Assembly: GCF_010015585.1 (NCBI RefSeq)
Contig: NW_022985077.1
Coordinates: 62,001 to 126,000, forward strand
Source: Eremomyces bilateralis CBS 781.70
Taxonomy: Eukaryota; Ascomycota; Dothideomycetes; Eremomycetales; Eremomycetaceae
DNA: 64,000 bases
Direction of reading: 5' to 3'
Notes under the pieces: generated by a model
Told to the model about the DNA's origin: nothing
Seen by the model: only the letters and a program-made list of their open reading frames with translations
Database searches by the model: none
Position numbers and translations under genes: made by a program
Shown: piece by piece, positions 1 through 10,171 of the stretch
Layout: every line of letters begins with the position of its first letter
How positions within the stretch are numbered: position 1 is the stretch's first letter

Positions 1-814
1 GAAGAAAGTGTGAGATGGAGAAGGATGGACGGATACGGAATTGTTATATGAAGTCGGTGATTTGAAGGAGCTCGGAGTGGCATTCGCTGATCGCTGGGGG
101 CGGCTGGACTTTTGGGGGGAAGGGGGGGTACATTGCCAGAAAGACCCTGCAGTTGCCGGGGGGCGATGAGCGCTAACGGGCCTAAGCTCCCAGCTGGAAT
201 TGCGGAGGGCCAACAGCGCCCAACATGTCCCTGAAACGATGATCCTCCGCGGTTAATCGCATGCAGCTATCATCGGGGCTCTGGCGAAGGATCGTGAGGA
301 TCGACAGGTTTGCACTTGGCAACGATTGATGTGCTTGGATGGTTTATTCTTCTCCGTTCTCTGCCCTGATTGCTTCTATAACTGAGGTATTTCTGGATCA
401 AACACCAGGGCAACGGGTGTGACGCTCGTTTTACCCCCACGTTACCCGGGAGTTTCATGTATTTTTAGCGCGTCCACAGCAACCAAACTCTCTCATTCCT
501 CTCGCGGTCTGTCGCGGTCTCGTCCATATGGCATGAAGTACCATCTCATCATCATATCGGTCAAGGACGTTATTCAAGCAACCGGTCTTGTTTACAGCTC
601 CTCTGCATTCCCTCGCGTACTTGAACTGAAGACCCCCAAGTGCTGGTGCTGGGCGATCGCCTGATAACCGCAGGCTATGTACGACGATGGGTCTCATGAT
701 AGAGATGAGAGTGATCTCAAACACCCACGCCGAGCAACCACCGCGATCAGTCCACATAACAGCTGTCACATCCTCCGTCTAGAACCCTCTTGAAAGTGAC
801 TCCCTCTCTCTCCG
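1..814. other. Intergenic, downstream of the PTPA gene
   Basis: I see no convincing gene here. The open frames are short, overlap one another on both strands and have no recognisable domains. The stretch holds the 3' flank of the PTPA gene and possibly the flank of a gene beyond the left edge. Confidence 0.5.
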
Positions 815-2390
815 CTACCTCGCCCACGGAGTCTTCGTTTGCACAAACTCTGTCGGCGGATTCTTCTCCTCGCGAGTACCCGACGATTCCGGCTTGGCCC
901 ACGGAGCAGCCGTCGGCGGCGGCAGGCGAGTATTTGCCCTTCCAGTCGCCTCGGAAGCAAGCGCAACAGGCGTCCTTGACGGAGGGGTTGGGCGTCCTTG
1001 GCGGAGGCCAATAACTCCCTGCGCAGAGCCGGCCGCCCACGGCGCTTTAGTCGCCTGCGAAGCTTGCTGGGCCGCTGGGATGGATGTTGAGGGTCCACCT
1101 CCCGCGGCTGGGTCGGTCGTTTTCGCGATCCCTTGGTGCGCTTGGATGTGGCTGGATGGAGCGGATGCAGCGGCGTGAGGGTCGCGCTCCCAGCGGAACA
1201 GCGATCCAAAGCGGAAATGTTGGACTACGGGGAACTTGGAGAGGACTTCGGCGTTGTACATTTTGATCATCCCCTTTATATTCATTAGCCACCAAGTACG
1301 GTATGACTAAAGTAGGGGATGCGAGCATACCTTGTTGATTTTCGCCCACCCTGCCGTGACGCCCGACACGTCGTACAGGATCGGGCTATGCTCCCAGAAG
1401 GGCCCTCTCTTGACGTCGTAGATGAATCCGATGGCGCTGAAGTACATGTTCTGCTTCCTTTCCCGCTCTACTGCCGGCTTTTTGGCGACATCTGATGCGC
1501 TGGGAGCGTCCGGGACAGAGCCTTCAGTGGGGATATCTTCATCGGGGGAGATAGGGGGTGACAGTTGCGCTGACCCAAAGATGTAGGGGACGAAGGAATG
1601 ATCATCGAGACCCCATACTCCATGTGATCCAGCTGGCTCTAGCGTATATGTGAGGATGAGTTTGCGGATTAACCGCAGATAGCTGTTATTGTCAGTGTCT
1701 TGCAGATTCACCAACCCATAGTTACGCGAGGAGACAAGCGTACGGTTCTATAACACCGAGTACAATTCCACGCTCTTCATTGCCACTGTGGGACAGATCA
1801 AACCCCCCGAGCTTCCAGATGCAGCCCAGGAACGCCAGAAAGCTGAGCTCGTGACCTGTTCCGTAGTCCAATCGCTGTGCACTGCCAAAGCTTCCAAGCA
1901 GGTAGGATTCCAGCTCGGTCCTCGATGATACGGTGCTATCCACCGTATCTGATGGTAGATCTGGACTTGAAGGGAACTCCAGCACATGACTGGGCAAACA
2001 TCGATCCATGAGTTGCGGTAACCGCTCCTCCACGATCTGATACCATTTTCTGAAACTAACGTTTCCAAACCGTCTCGGCCCAGTATCCGGCGGAACCTCG
2101 TCGATAATCTTTACCAGCTCTTGAATCAAATCCCGTATTCCGAGGACCGGTTTTGAGAACGAGACGTGCTCAGCGTCGAGAGCCCATGCGTGATATTTTG
2201 ATGGTTGATCCTTGTCTTTTCGTGGAAACATGGACGCATTGAGCTGGAGCAAAAACGTCATGATATCCCGGTATGCAAGCGACTGGAGAAACACGGAGAC
2301 ATCCTCGCCTTCGTTGATCTGTTTTGAAGGCGTAACGAAGCTGTGCGGTTCCCCTGATGGGAGCACTGTCAGGCTCCGCCTCGAGTCCAT
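815..2390 (-). CDS. rrd1: Serine/threonine phosphatase 2A activator (PTPA), Rrd1 type
   Basis: This is a peptidyl-prolyl isomerase-type activator of protein phosphatase 2A, acting in cytosol and nucleus. Three exons read on the minus strand: 2390-1744, 1682-1331 and 1273-815. The introns are 61 and 56 bases. The join at the first intron restores the block [14 protein letters not shown], and the second gives [15 protein letters not shown]. Family hallmarks are [50 protein letters not shown] and the end block [16 protein letters not shown]. After FGSLFRW there is a roughly 130-residue Ala/Pro-rich low-complexity tail ending TKTPWAR, as in the Rrd1 rather than the Rrd2 subtype of filamentous fungi. 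The predicted protein is 485 residues, near the usual size. The start is the first ATG of the long frame. It is divergent from the gene at 3098. The family call is firm; the subtype is inferred from the tail. Confidence 0.93.
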
Positions 2391-3097
2391 GATGGCACCA
2401 GTCTGGGTAAGCGGTTAAGCTAGACCGGCCACTTGATAGGAACTTTATCAATAGCGCAGCGGTTGAACAATGGATGAGGAATCGTCGCTCTGGTTCAATC
2501 GTCGTTCATTAGAGATTATAGTAACGCTTCAGATGATGACTTTGATTGACAGTTGGATCCAGTCTGGTCTGGATGTCTGATGGTGGATTGGGCAATGATG
2601 CCTCAGGCAATAAGGCTTTAACTATTCTGTTCGCCAGCCAACGGCTTTGTATGCGATTTATATGGATTTAGTTTTGACGCCTCCTTTGGAATCCTTGCAG
2701 GACCATCCCACGGCATCGATCGTCATCACTACCGGTACGGTTGATCCACCTCATCCCCGGAACTGGAGACCTTCGATATCAAATCCAAGAATACCCAGAA
2801 TACCTAACCACTACCAAACTCGCCATATTTTTCTAATAGACCTCGACCGACTCCTCACGCCGCCGAATATCCCTCGCTAGCACCCTCTTTCCGAACCGCA
2901 TCCGCAGGCCAATAATGCGCCGACAACGTCCACTCCCGCCGCGCAGGTGACCGGCGTTGCAGAACCACTCCGGCTGGCTATATCATTGACTGCGTTCTAG
3001 AGCGGTGAAATATCTACTATACGAACGGAATGCGCTCGACGATCTAACCCTCGACTCCGATCCCGATTTTGCGCTATCGACCTATATCGCTCCCACC
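2391..3097. promoter_or_regulatory. Divergent intergenic promoter region
   Basis: About 700 bases separate the starts of the PTPA gene (minus) and the unknown gene at 3098 (plus), so both promoters must lie here. No clear TATA box or operator was identified. The short frames inside show no domain. Confidence 0.45.
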
Positions 3098-5527
3098 ATG
3101 GCGGACCCCTCTTCCCAACTGCTGAGCGAAGTAAGAAACGTACGGGACGATCAGACACCACCGCCGAATCCTGTTGAGGCGCATGTCGCTTCTCCTGGGT
3201 CCACGAAATCCGTCCGGTTCGCGGCCGATACGAAGTCGCCCGAGTCTGTGATCGAGTCCGCGACCGAGTCCGCCAACCTCTTGAACGCTGCGCGGTACAA
3301 GCGCGGTAAACTAAAACGTCCGACCCGACAGCTGCTCCAGCATCAGAATTCATTGCAGAGCGGTAATGGTAATCAATATGATATCACCACTACACCCGAA
3401 CCGTCTCCACGAATTCAACCGTCGCGTACTCGACAACAGAAGTCACAGAGCAGGAACAAGCATATTCTTGCGCCGGAAAGTGACGAGAATGTGACCTCTC
3501 CAGAACCATTATCCGAAGAACCAGCTGAATCAACGAATTCTACGAAACGAAGAGCCCATCAGTTGGATGAACTGGAGTTTGGCGGCCCGCTCAACGACAG
3601 GCCATCGAAGAGGCAGAGAAATGAACCCTCACAATCAGTGTCTAGCTCTGCGAGTGGACAATCTGGCGGCGAGCTGCCACCGGTGGAAGGCGATAGACGA
3701 TCAAAACGCCAGAGAGACGAATCCCCACAATCAGTGCCTCGATCTACGACTAGACAATCAGGCGGATGGGCTCGGTCTGTGGGTGAGCTCATCGGAGTTG
3801 TAGTGCCCGCACTAGGAAAACGGAGAGAATCCTACGTGCTTGGCGAGCAAGATCAAATGAACGGGCACGTGTCTAGCTCTACCAGGTCTAATCAGCCGAA
3901 GAGTTCACCAAGAGGAGCGGCTCAAATGAATGGAGTGACACGGAAGCGAACGCGACTAGTATTCGAATCAGAAGACGAAGGCCAAGCACAAGATCCTTCG
4001 CTCTTCGTACAAGATGATGAGAGCGGAGATGAAGATGGAGATGACACCAGTAGCGAGGAAGATGAAGGCTCCCTGCTATCCAAGAATCCCATCTACGGAC
4101 AACGGCCGGAAATTGACCGTGCACTAAAAGACTTTAAAGGCTTTAAGTGCGATACGAGTGTTTGGAGACCGTCCAAGATTGACAATGTCGAATCAATACG
4201 ATCTTGCGTGAAGCGGATCCGCCGCTCGAACTTTCTGGAAGGGGACGAATATTCCGCCATCTACGCCGTGGTTGAGACAACTGGCGAACTTAAGAATTTC
4301 ATGAAACCAATACTGCGTATGGCCGAGGGATCTATTAGCCTTCGTGCCGAAATTTTCACCGTCGTCATCCCGGCCCTTCTACAAATGCTCGAACACTTCG
4401 TCCGTCACCTTGATCAACCCTTTCAGGACGATCACGACGAGTTTCATCAAGGATCGGACTTCGGATTCACGCCCGAGATCTTGGGCGCGTTGGATCAGTT
4501 ACTAGGGTTGATCGTCTCGACATATGATGAGGCTTTGCGAATCCTGCCTCGACCCGAGTTCGGATACCGAGGGCCCCTCCGTAACCAGGTGGTTGCCAAA
4601 TTACGACGCGTTCATACATTTCTTCACAAGATGATTCGAAACCAGCATCCGGAACGGCTGGTTGTTGCGAATGGTCATGAGCTCGTCCGTTCCAGAGCCC
4701 GAGGTCCAGGGAGTAACTCCAGCCTTGTTATCGAAGAAGAAGATGATGACGATGAAGAGGAGGAGAGGGGGGAGGCGCAAGCTGAGCAAACGAGGCAACA
4801 ACTTGAAATTGAGCGGGAGAAGCGTGAACTGTGCCGCAAGGAGGTTCGTCTCTATGAACTTTTCGTGGAGCGAAACAAGCACGAACCGGAGCCTCCCCGG
4901 AAACGCGGGAAACAGGAGGAAGACGACAAGCTGTGCCGTGACATCAGCTGGGAAAAAATGATCCTTGGCACGACTGCTGTCAAACCCCGAGAGTCCTCGA
5001 TGGGTACGGATGCCAATGGTGAACGATTCGAGAGGGTGTCGGTATTCGAGCACCCGACAAATACGTACCAGAGGACACTCGAATGGACATTGGGGCAGAA
5101 ACTGGCTTTGATCACCGAACTTCAGAGGTGTGTCCACTTGTATCAAACCAACGGTATGTTCCCGGCTTCCAATGCAATACTACTAGATATTCGTTTAATT
5201 CGCTCCCTAGCCGAAACCGAAAGTGAAAAGGACGAGTTCCGGGCACAACTCTGGCCTCATCTATTTCAACAATTATGCCATGCAAGACCGAAATCTGCGA
5301 GAAATGGGCCGCCCACTGGAGAGGACGGTGCGCTACGTGATTTGAAAGCAGATGAGATACTTGCAGGCGGACGGTTTGTTCAGCGGGGTTGGCTGCAGGT
5401 TCGGAGAGACGACCCCGAGGGTTATCGAGCCATTTTCGGAAAGGTTGATCTAGAGGATGATCTGATCGAGACATTGCCGGATATGGACTTGCTGGCTGAT
5501 AACTGGGAGGAGAAGATGCTTGATTAA
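3098..5527 (+). CDS. Unrecognised acidic/basic-patterned, probably nuclear protein
   Basis: I do not recognise a family. The single-exon frame gives 809 residues from ATG 3098, which sits in a good context (caccATGg). The frame is open further upstream but has no other ATG. The first 300 residues are polar and probably disordered, with several basic clusters that look like nuclear localisation signals (TKRRAHQ, SKRQRNE, RSKRQRDE, TRKRTRLVF). Two of these lie in an imperfect tandem duplication around residues 168-226. An acidic tract follows (GDEDGDDTSSEEDEGS), then a helical, better-ordered part from about residue 330. A second acidic run (EEEDDDDEEEERGE) leads into a probable coiled coil, and the last 200 residues again look folded. 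A nuclear scaffold or chromatin protein would fit, but this is inference from composition only. Confidence 0.8.
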   Translation: MADPSSQLLSEVRNVRDDQTPPPNPVEAHVASPGSTKSVRFAADTKSPESVIESATESANLLNAARYKRGKLKRPTRQLLQHQNSLQSGNGNQYDITTTPEPSPRIQPSRTRQQKSQSRNKHILAPESDENVTSPEPLSEEPAESTNSTKRRAHQLDELEFGGPLNDRPSKRQRNEPSQSVSSSASGQSGGELPPVEGDRRSKRQRDESPQSVPRSTTRQSGGWARSVGELIGVVVPALGKRRESYVLGEQDQMNGHVSSSTRSNQPKSSPRGAAQMNGVTRKRTRLVFESEDEGQAQDPSLFVQDDESGDEDGDDTSSEEDEGSLLSKNPIYGQRPEIDRALKDFKGFKCDTSVWRPSKIDNVESIRSCVKRIRRSNFLEGDEYSAIYAVVETTGELKNFMKPILRMAEGSISLRAEIFTVVIPALLQMLEHFVRHLDQPFQDDHDEFHQGSDFGFTPEILGALDQLLGLIVSTYDEALRILPRPEFGYRGPLRNQVVAKLRRVHTFLHKMIRNQHPERLVVANGHELVRSRARGPGSNSSLVIEEEDDDDEEEERGEAQAEQTRQQLEIEREKRELCRKEVRLYELFVERNKHEPEPPRKRGKQEEDDKLCRDISWEKMILGTTAVKPRESSMGTDANGERFERVSVFEHPTNTYQRTLEWTLGQKLALITELQRCVHLYQTNGMFPASNAILLDIRLIRSLAETESEKDEFRAQLWPHLFQQLCHARPKSARNGPPTGEDGALRDLKADEILAGGRFVQRGWLQVRRDDPEGYRAIFGKVDLEDDLIETLPDMDLLADNWEEKMLD

Positions 5528-5731
5528 GTGATTCGTGATCACCGTTACACTGCTTCACGGACCCTGAAATCAGGGCAATCGTGCTACCTCGGAATTGATT
5601 CCACGAGACATCCGTACATGATATAATGACTACTACCTACACGAACAAATTCCAAATAGCCACGACCGACAATATGAGTATGTACCGAATGATGTTCCAT
5701 GAATCTTTTTAGTGCATGCGGAGTAGAGGTA

Positions 5732-7141
5732 CTGTGTGGGGTCAGAGTAATGAGTAATGAAGTAATCCGGTCAAATCGTGCACAGGCCCCAACAACCACG
5801 AGACGCGTCAAACCGACTCTAGATCTTAGATGATCAATATCTTCATCAATTTTAATGATGGAACGCTCAATTTTGGGTGAAATTAGCGGGAATCGGCGTA
5901 AGGATGCAAATCTTACGCCAGAACAGCGATCTGCAATCATTGGAATGGTCGACGCGGGCCTAATGTCTAAACGAGCGATTGCGCGCGAGGTCGGATGCTC
6001 GCCCTCAACCATCGACTACACAATTGAGAAGTTCGGTACGCAACGAACGTTCAAGTCTCTCCCAAAAGGACACCGACCAAGATGATCACGGAACCTGACT
6101 TCCGTTATCTTCAACAACAAATAAAAAAACCCGAAGGTCACGCACAACGAGCTGGCGCGGTCCCTCACATGCGACCAAGGCACCCCGTCCAAGTCGACCG
6201 TCAAACGCGCGCTCCGGGGGTCCAAATACTACCGCAAATGGCGTATGCGTAAGAAGATCCAATTAACGGAAGAGGGAGCCCGTAAATGGCTCGAATTCGC
6301 AAGGTACTGGCTTCCTAAAATCGAGCAATTGATGGTTAGTCTAACTGTGCTATAGCCCCGCGTTGCCCCGCTAATCGCTCATCGTATAGGACGTCGAGTT
6401 TTCCGATGAATCAAGCGTCCAGAATCGGCCGCACCGCCTATGTTGGGTCTTTTGCCTTCCGGAGGACCATTTCAAGAAAGACACAGTCCATAACGGCGAA
6501 CATGTGAAGGCTGAGATATCGATAATGGTCTGAGGTTGTATATCGAGGCGTGGTAAGAGCGAGTTGATCATTATGGAGCGAGATGAGGAGGCTGTAAAAG
6601 GCGGATTTACGTCAAAGTCGTATATACAGGCTCTCGAAGAGGGACTCCTACCGTTCCATACGCTAGAGAAGCTATTCATGCAAGATAACGCGCGAATTCA
6701 TACCTCAAAGTTGTCGACTAGGTGGTTCCAAGACCATCAGATTGCTTGCATCGATTGGCCACCTTATAGCCCAGACCTGAATCCAATTGAGCACATTTGG
6801 AAGCAGATGAAAGGTTATTTACACCAAAAATACCCAGATTTTGGTAGTCTAAAGAATAACCAGGTTGATAGGATCAAGATGATGCGCGCAATAATAGAGG
6901 CCTGGAATTCCATCGGCCAAGACAAGGTAAACGCGCTAATTGAGAGTTTACCGCGTCGTCTGCAGGCTGTACCTGAGGCAAAGGGCTGGTATACTAAATA
7001 TTAGCCTGTTCTTTCCATCTATGATGTTTTTAGAGCGGTTAGCCTTTGTGATAGTAATGTATCGATTGATTTATATTGGTGATGCATTTTGTGGTGGAGT
7101 GAAAAACAGGGGTTTGACCGGATTACTCGGACCCCTCACAG
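5732..7141 (+). mobile_element. Tc1/mariner DNA transposon, degenerate, TA target duplication
   Basis: The element is 1410 bases and flanked by TA at 5730-5731 and 7142-7143, the target used by this superfamily. The ends are imperfect inverted repeats: the left reads CTGTGTGGGGTC and the right end reverse-complements to CTGTGAGGGGTC. Both continue into GAGTAAT and AATCCGGTCAAA; the left copy has about ten extra bases that look like a local duplication of GAGTAAT. Inside is a decayed transposase (see 5855-7004). It inserted between the unknown gene at 3098 and the amidase gene and disrupts neither reading frame. Confidence 0.9.
5855..7004 (+). pseudogene. Tc1/mariner (DD34E) transposase, broken
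   Basis: The N-terminal frame (5855-6085) encodes a helix-turn-helix segment with REVGCSPSTIDYTIEKF. Further on, in other frames, come a second DNA-binding part (NELARSLTCDQGTPSKSTVK) and, after a likely small intron ending near 6390, the first catalytic block FSDESS. The last frame (6564-7004) carries MQDNARIHTS and WPPYSPDLNPIEHIW; 34 residues separate the second Asp from the Glu, giving a DD34E triad. The frame is lost near 6082 and again near the A-run at 6121. A TGA at about 6532 replaces the expected Trp codon before GCI. All three acidic residues remain, but no full-length product is possible. Confidence 0.88.
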
Positions 7142-7315
7142 TAGCTCGCGGTGCGCAGAGTACCCGAGGAGTCCATTGTGGAGCCCCACGAAGCTTATCA
7201 ATTGATCGTGGGGAAATATATCACCACATCTGTGGAGTAATAAAGCCGCGCACGAAGCACAACATCTTCCTGTTTGTAAATCATATACAAGTAATACAGT
7301 AAATTCGATTCCAAT

Positions 7316-9256
7316 ATGGATTGGAGAGCGCTCGCAAAGCAAAAGCGCGAATCAACCATCGCCCAGATTCCTAAAGAATGGGTGCTCCCCACCATTCCCC
7401 CCCCCGCAGAACAACGGGATATATCTGGCGTGTGGATGCACCAATATCTGACACCGGAAGAAATCGAAATCACCTCGAGCGATGCCGAGAAGGTCGTGGA
7501 ATTGGCGTCTGCGGGACGGTGGAAGGCGGTCGATATCGCAAGCGCGTTCTGTCATCGAGCCGCGATTGCGCATCAAGTGGTGAGGCGAGATTTTCTGCTC
7601 TCCTGCATATTGTAGACGTTTAGGATTACTGATTACACGTCAAGCTTAACTGCCTCCATGAGTTCTTCCCCCAGCAAGCCCTCGAGGCGGCTCGCGCCCT
7701 CGATGAGCATCTTACCTCGACCGGGAAACCAAAGGGAGTCTTACATGGTCTACCAGTCAGTCTCAAGGACCAATTCCACGTTAAAGGGGTTGAGACGACG
7801 ATGGGATATCTCGGCTGGATCGGGACGTTCGAAGGGAAGAAAGGCACGGGAAAAGAGCGCGTGCACGAAAGCCTCATGGTGAAAGATCTGAAGGATCTAG
7901 GCGCGGTCTTGTACTGCAAGACTGCGGTTCCTTCTACTCTTATGTCTGGCGAGACCGTCAATAACATTATCGATTACTGCTGGAACTCGGCGAACCGAAA
8001 CCTGAGTTCTGGCGGTAGCTCAGGGGGTGAAGGCGCGCTCATCGGCGCGGGTGGGAGCGTCGTTGGGTTCGGCACTGATATCGGCGGCAGTATCCGAATC
8101 CCGGCGGCGTTCAATGGCCTATATGGGTTGCGGCCGAGCTCGGGGAGACTTCCCTATGAAGGGATGGCGAACAGCATGGATGGGCAGAACAGCATCCTGA
8201 GCGTGGTTGGCCCGCTGTCTTCAACCCCTGGAGGCTTGAAATTGGTGACAAAGGCGTTGTTGGGGATGCAGCCGTGGAGTTACGATCCCATGGTTGTGGA
8301 ACTGCCGTGGAGAGAGGAAGTGGGAGAGCAAGTGTCTCGACGCGCCACAGAGGATGGGGGTCTCACCTTCGCGATTTTTTGGGACGATGGAGAAATCAGA
8401 CCTTACCCATCAGTGCGTAGGGCTCTTGAGAAGGTGAAAGCGGAGATTGAAAAGAAGGGCCATCAAGTAAGTCGGAGATGTTCTTACCTTTTCTACCGCC
8501 ATGGTTTTGGCATTGTATTTTAGTGCCTTTCAACTGACGGGATATGGTAGGTCATTGAATGGAGTCCACCCAAATCTATCGGGGCGATAAGTGACATAGC
8601 GGTAAGCCCAAATCCATCGACAACCCCTCTTCACAGCTAATCAGATGCCAGATGGGAGTATTCATGTCAGATGGCGGAGTGGATGCCTACAATGCTTTCG
8701 CACTGGCCCACGAGGAACCGGCCCCCCAACTTGCCCCAATCGTCCCAACCACCCCCCGAACGCAGGCGACCGCCTCCGAGGTTGCAGCTATGAACGTCAC
8801 AATTCGGGAGTTGCGCAAGGAGCTCATGGATTACTGGAACAGCACCGTGTCGCTCACGAAGAACGGACGGCCCATCGACGCCATCATCAGTCCCGTGTCT
8901 CCGTATCCTGCGGCGCGGAGAGAGATGTACACGCATTACGCGTACACGTCGTGGGTCAACGCCCTGGATTGGACCACCGTCGTCATCCCGGTGCTGAGAA
9001 CAGATAAGGCGGTGGATGTGGTCGATCCTTCATTCACTCCGCGCAGCGAGGCGGAGAAGTTGGAATTCGAAAATTGTAAGTGACCACTCCGCTCCCGTAT
9101 AGCTCCCATGGCTAACGCAGCCCTTCCCTAGACGACCTGGATATGTATGACGGGGCGAAGGTTGGGGTTCAGTTGGTTGGACGCCGTCTGCAGGAGGAGA
9201 AGATGATCGAAATCGCAGCGCAGGTGTCGCGTTGGGTGAAGTCGGCCTCGGAATGA
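7316..9256 (+). CDS. Amidase, fungal acetamidase family
   Basis: This is an amidase-signature hydrolase that releases ammonia from small amides. Five exons: 7316-7579, 7645-8466, 8551-8601, 8652-9075 and 9132-9256. The introns are 65, 84, 50 and 56 bases, and exon lengths sum to 562 codons (561 residues), typical of acetamidases. The Ser-cisSer-Lys triad is visible: Lys about 129 in LPVSLKDQF, the cis-Ser about 213 in SSGGSSGGEGAL, and the nucleophile Ser about 237 in GTDIGGSIRIPA. The C-terminal YDGAKVGVQLVGRRLQEEKM block is also typical. There is no signal peptide, so it is probably cytosolic. Similarity to AmdS-type enzymes is clear, but the actual substrate cannot be read from the sequence. 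The start lies about 175 bases downstream of the Tc1 element, whose insertion may have moved upstream control sequence. Confidence 0.93.
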
Positions 9257-10171
9257 AACTGTAGATCGCTCATGTCCTCGCTCCATCCAATATCAAAGTC
9301 AGCCCGTCATTCAATCGGGAAATACCAGGACGACTGGGCTGCCACGTAGATGCTGGAGTTTGAAGCAGCTGCGTGATCGAAGCGAAGGAGATGCATCGTT
9401 GTCAAAGCTCCTTGCAGCCGCTAGCTGCTTTGGGGTTCGGCGGTATCTTCAGCTGCTTCCACTCGACGACGACAGGGAACCTGTTCTCAGTTTCTGACAT
9501 CTCATGGCCACCTCCGCTTGAGGCTTGAATTCGATATTTTACCTCCAATGCAAACTTGTATAAGCGGCAGATCTTGCTTGTCTTATCATCACCGACCATG
9601 CAGTCACAGACCATTCAAGCGGTCTAGACACTGGACATTCAAGAGCAAGCAAGAAATCGGACGACGCAGCGATTGCCGGAGCCCTACACGTTCTTTCGAC
9701 TTGCATACCTTCTTCAGCCCCGTTAATGATGTAGACCTGCAGGTTCACTGCTATGCGCCATCGATGTTTATCGCAATGCGTATGAGGCTGACTTCGATCG
9801 GTCTGGATTCGTCAGAGCCAGCCCATTCAGGCCTTGGCTCTGAAACTTGCTCTGCTGCATTCGGTTGTATGGCATGCTTGCGTGCCAGGACGACTACAAG
9901 TGCCGGGAGTCGAATTCTATAGGACAATCCAAATCAACCCCGATATCTTTATTGGCTGTGGCTACCAAAAGACGCATCATGCGATATGGTGATAGCGATT
10001 TCTGATCTGCATGAAGGAGATCTTGAATGAGGACAGGTAGGTCGATGCAGCTCTCGACATTATCAGCTTGCGATTTCATAAATTCCCTCAATGTATCCGA
10101 CATTATGGCTGGTCCTTCTGTTTTCCTGAGTCTTTCCCCCAACTCGAATCAAGTCCTCTGTTGTCTTTCGC
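9257..10171. other. Intergenic, no gene established
   Basis: No family is recognisable. A minus-strand frame at 10103-9894 would encode about 69 residues (starting MSDTLREFMKSQADN), and other minus frames lie at 9402-9748. I could not join them into a convincing gene, so this may be an unrecognised small gene or decayed sequence. Confidence 0.4.

Noticed and set aside
4601-5146. Minus-strand frame of 181 codons
   Set aside because: Antisense of the acidic tract of the gene at 3098; it gives only low-complexity Leu/Pro text.
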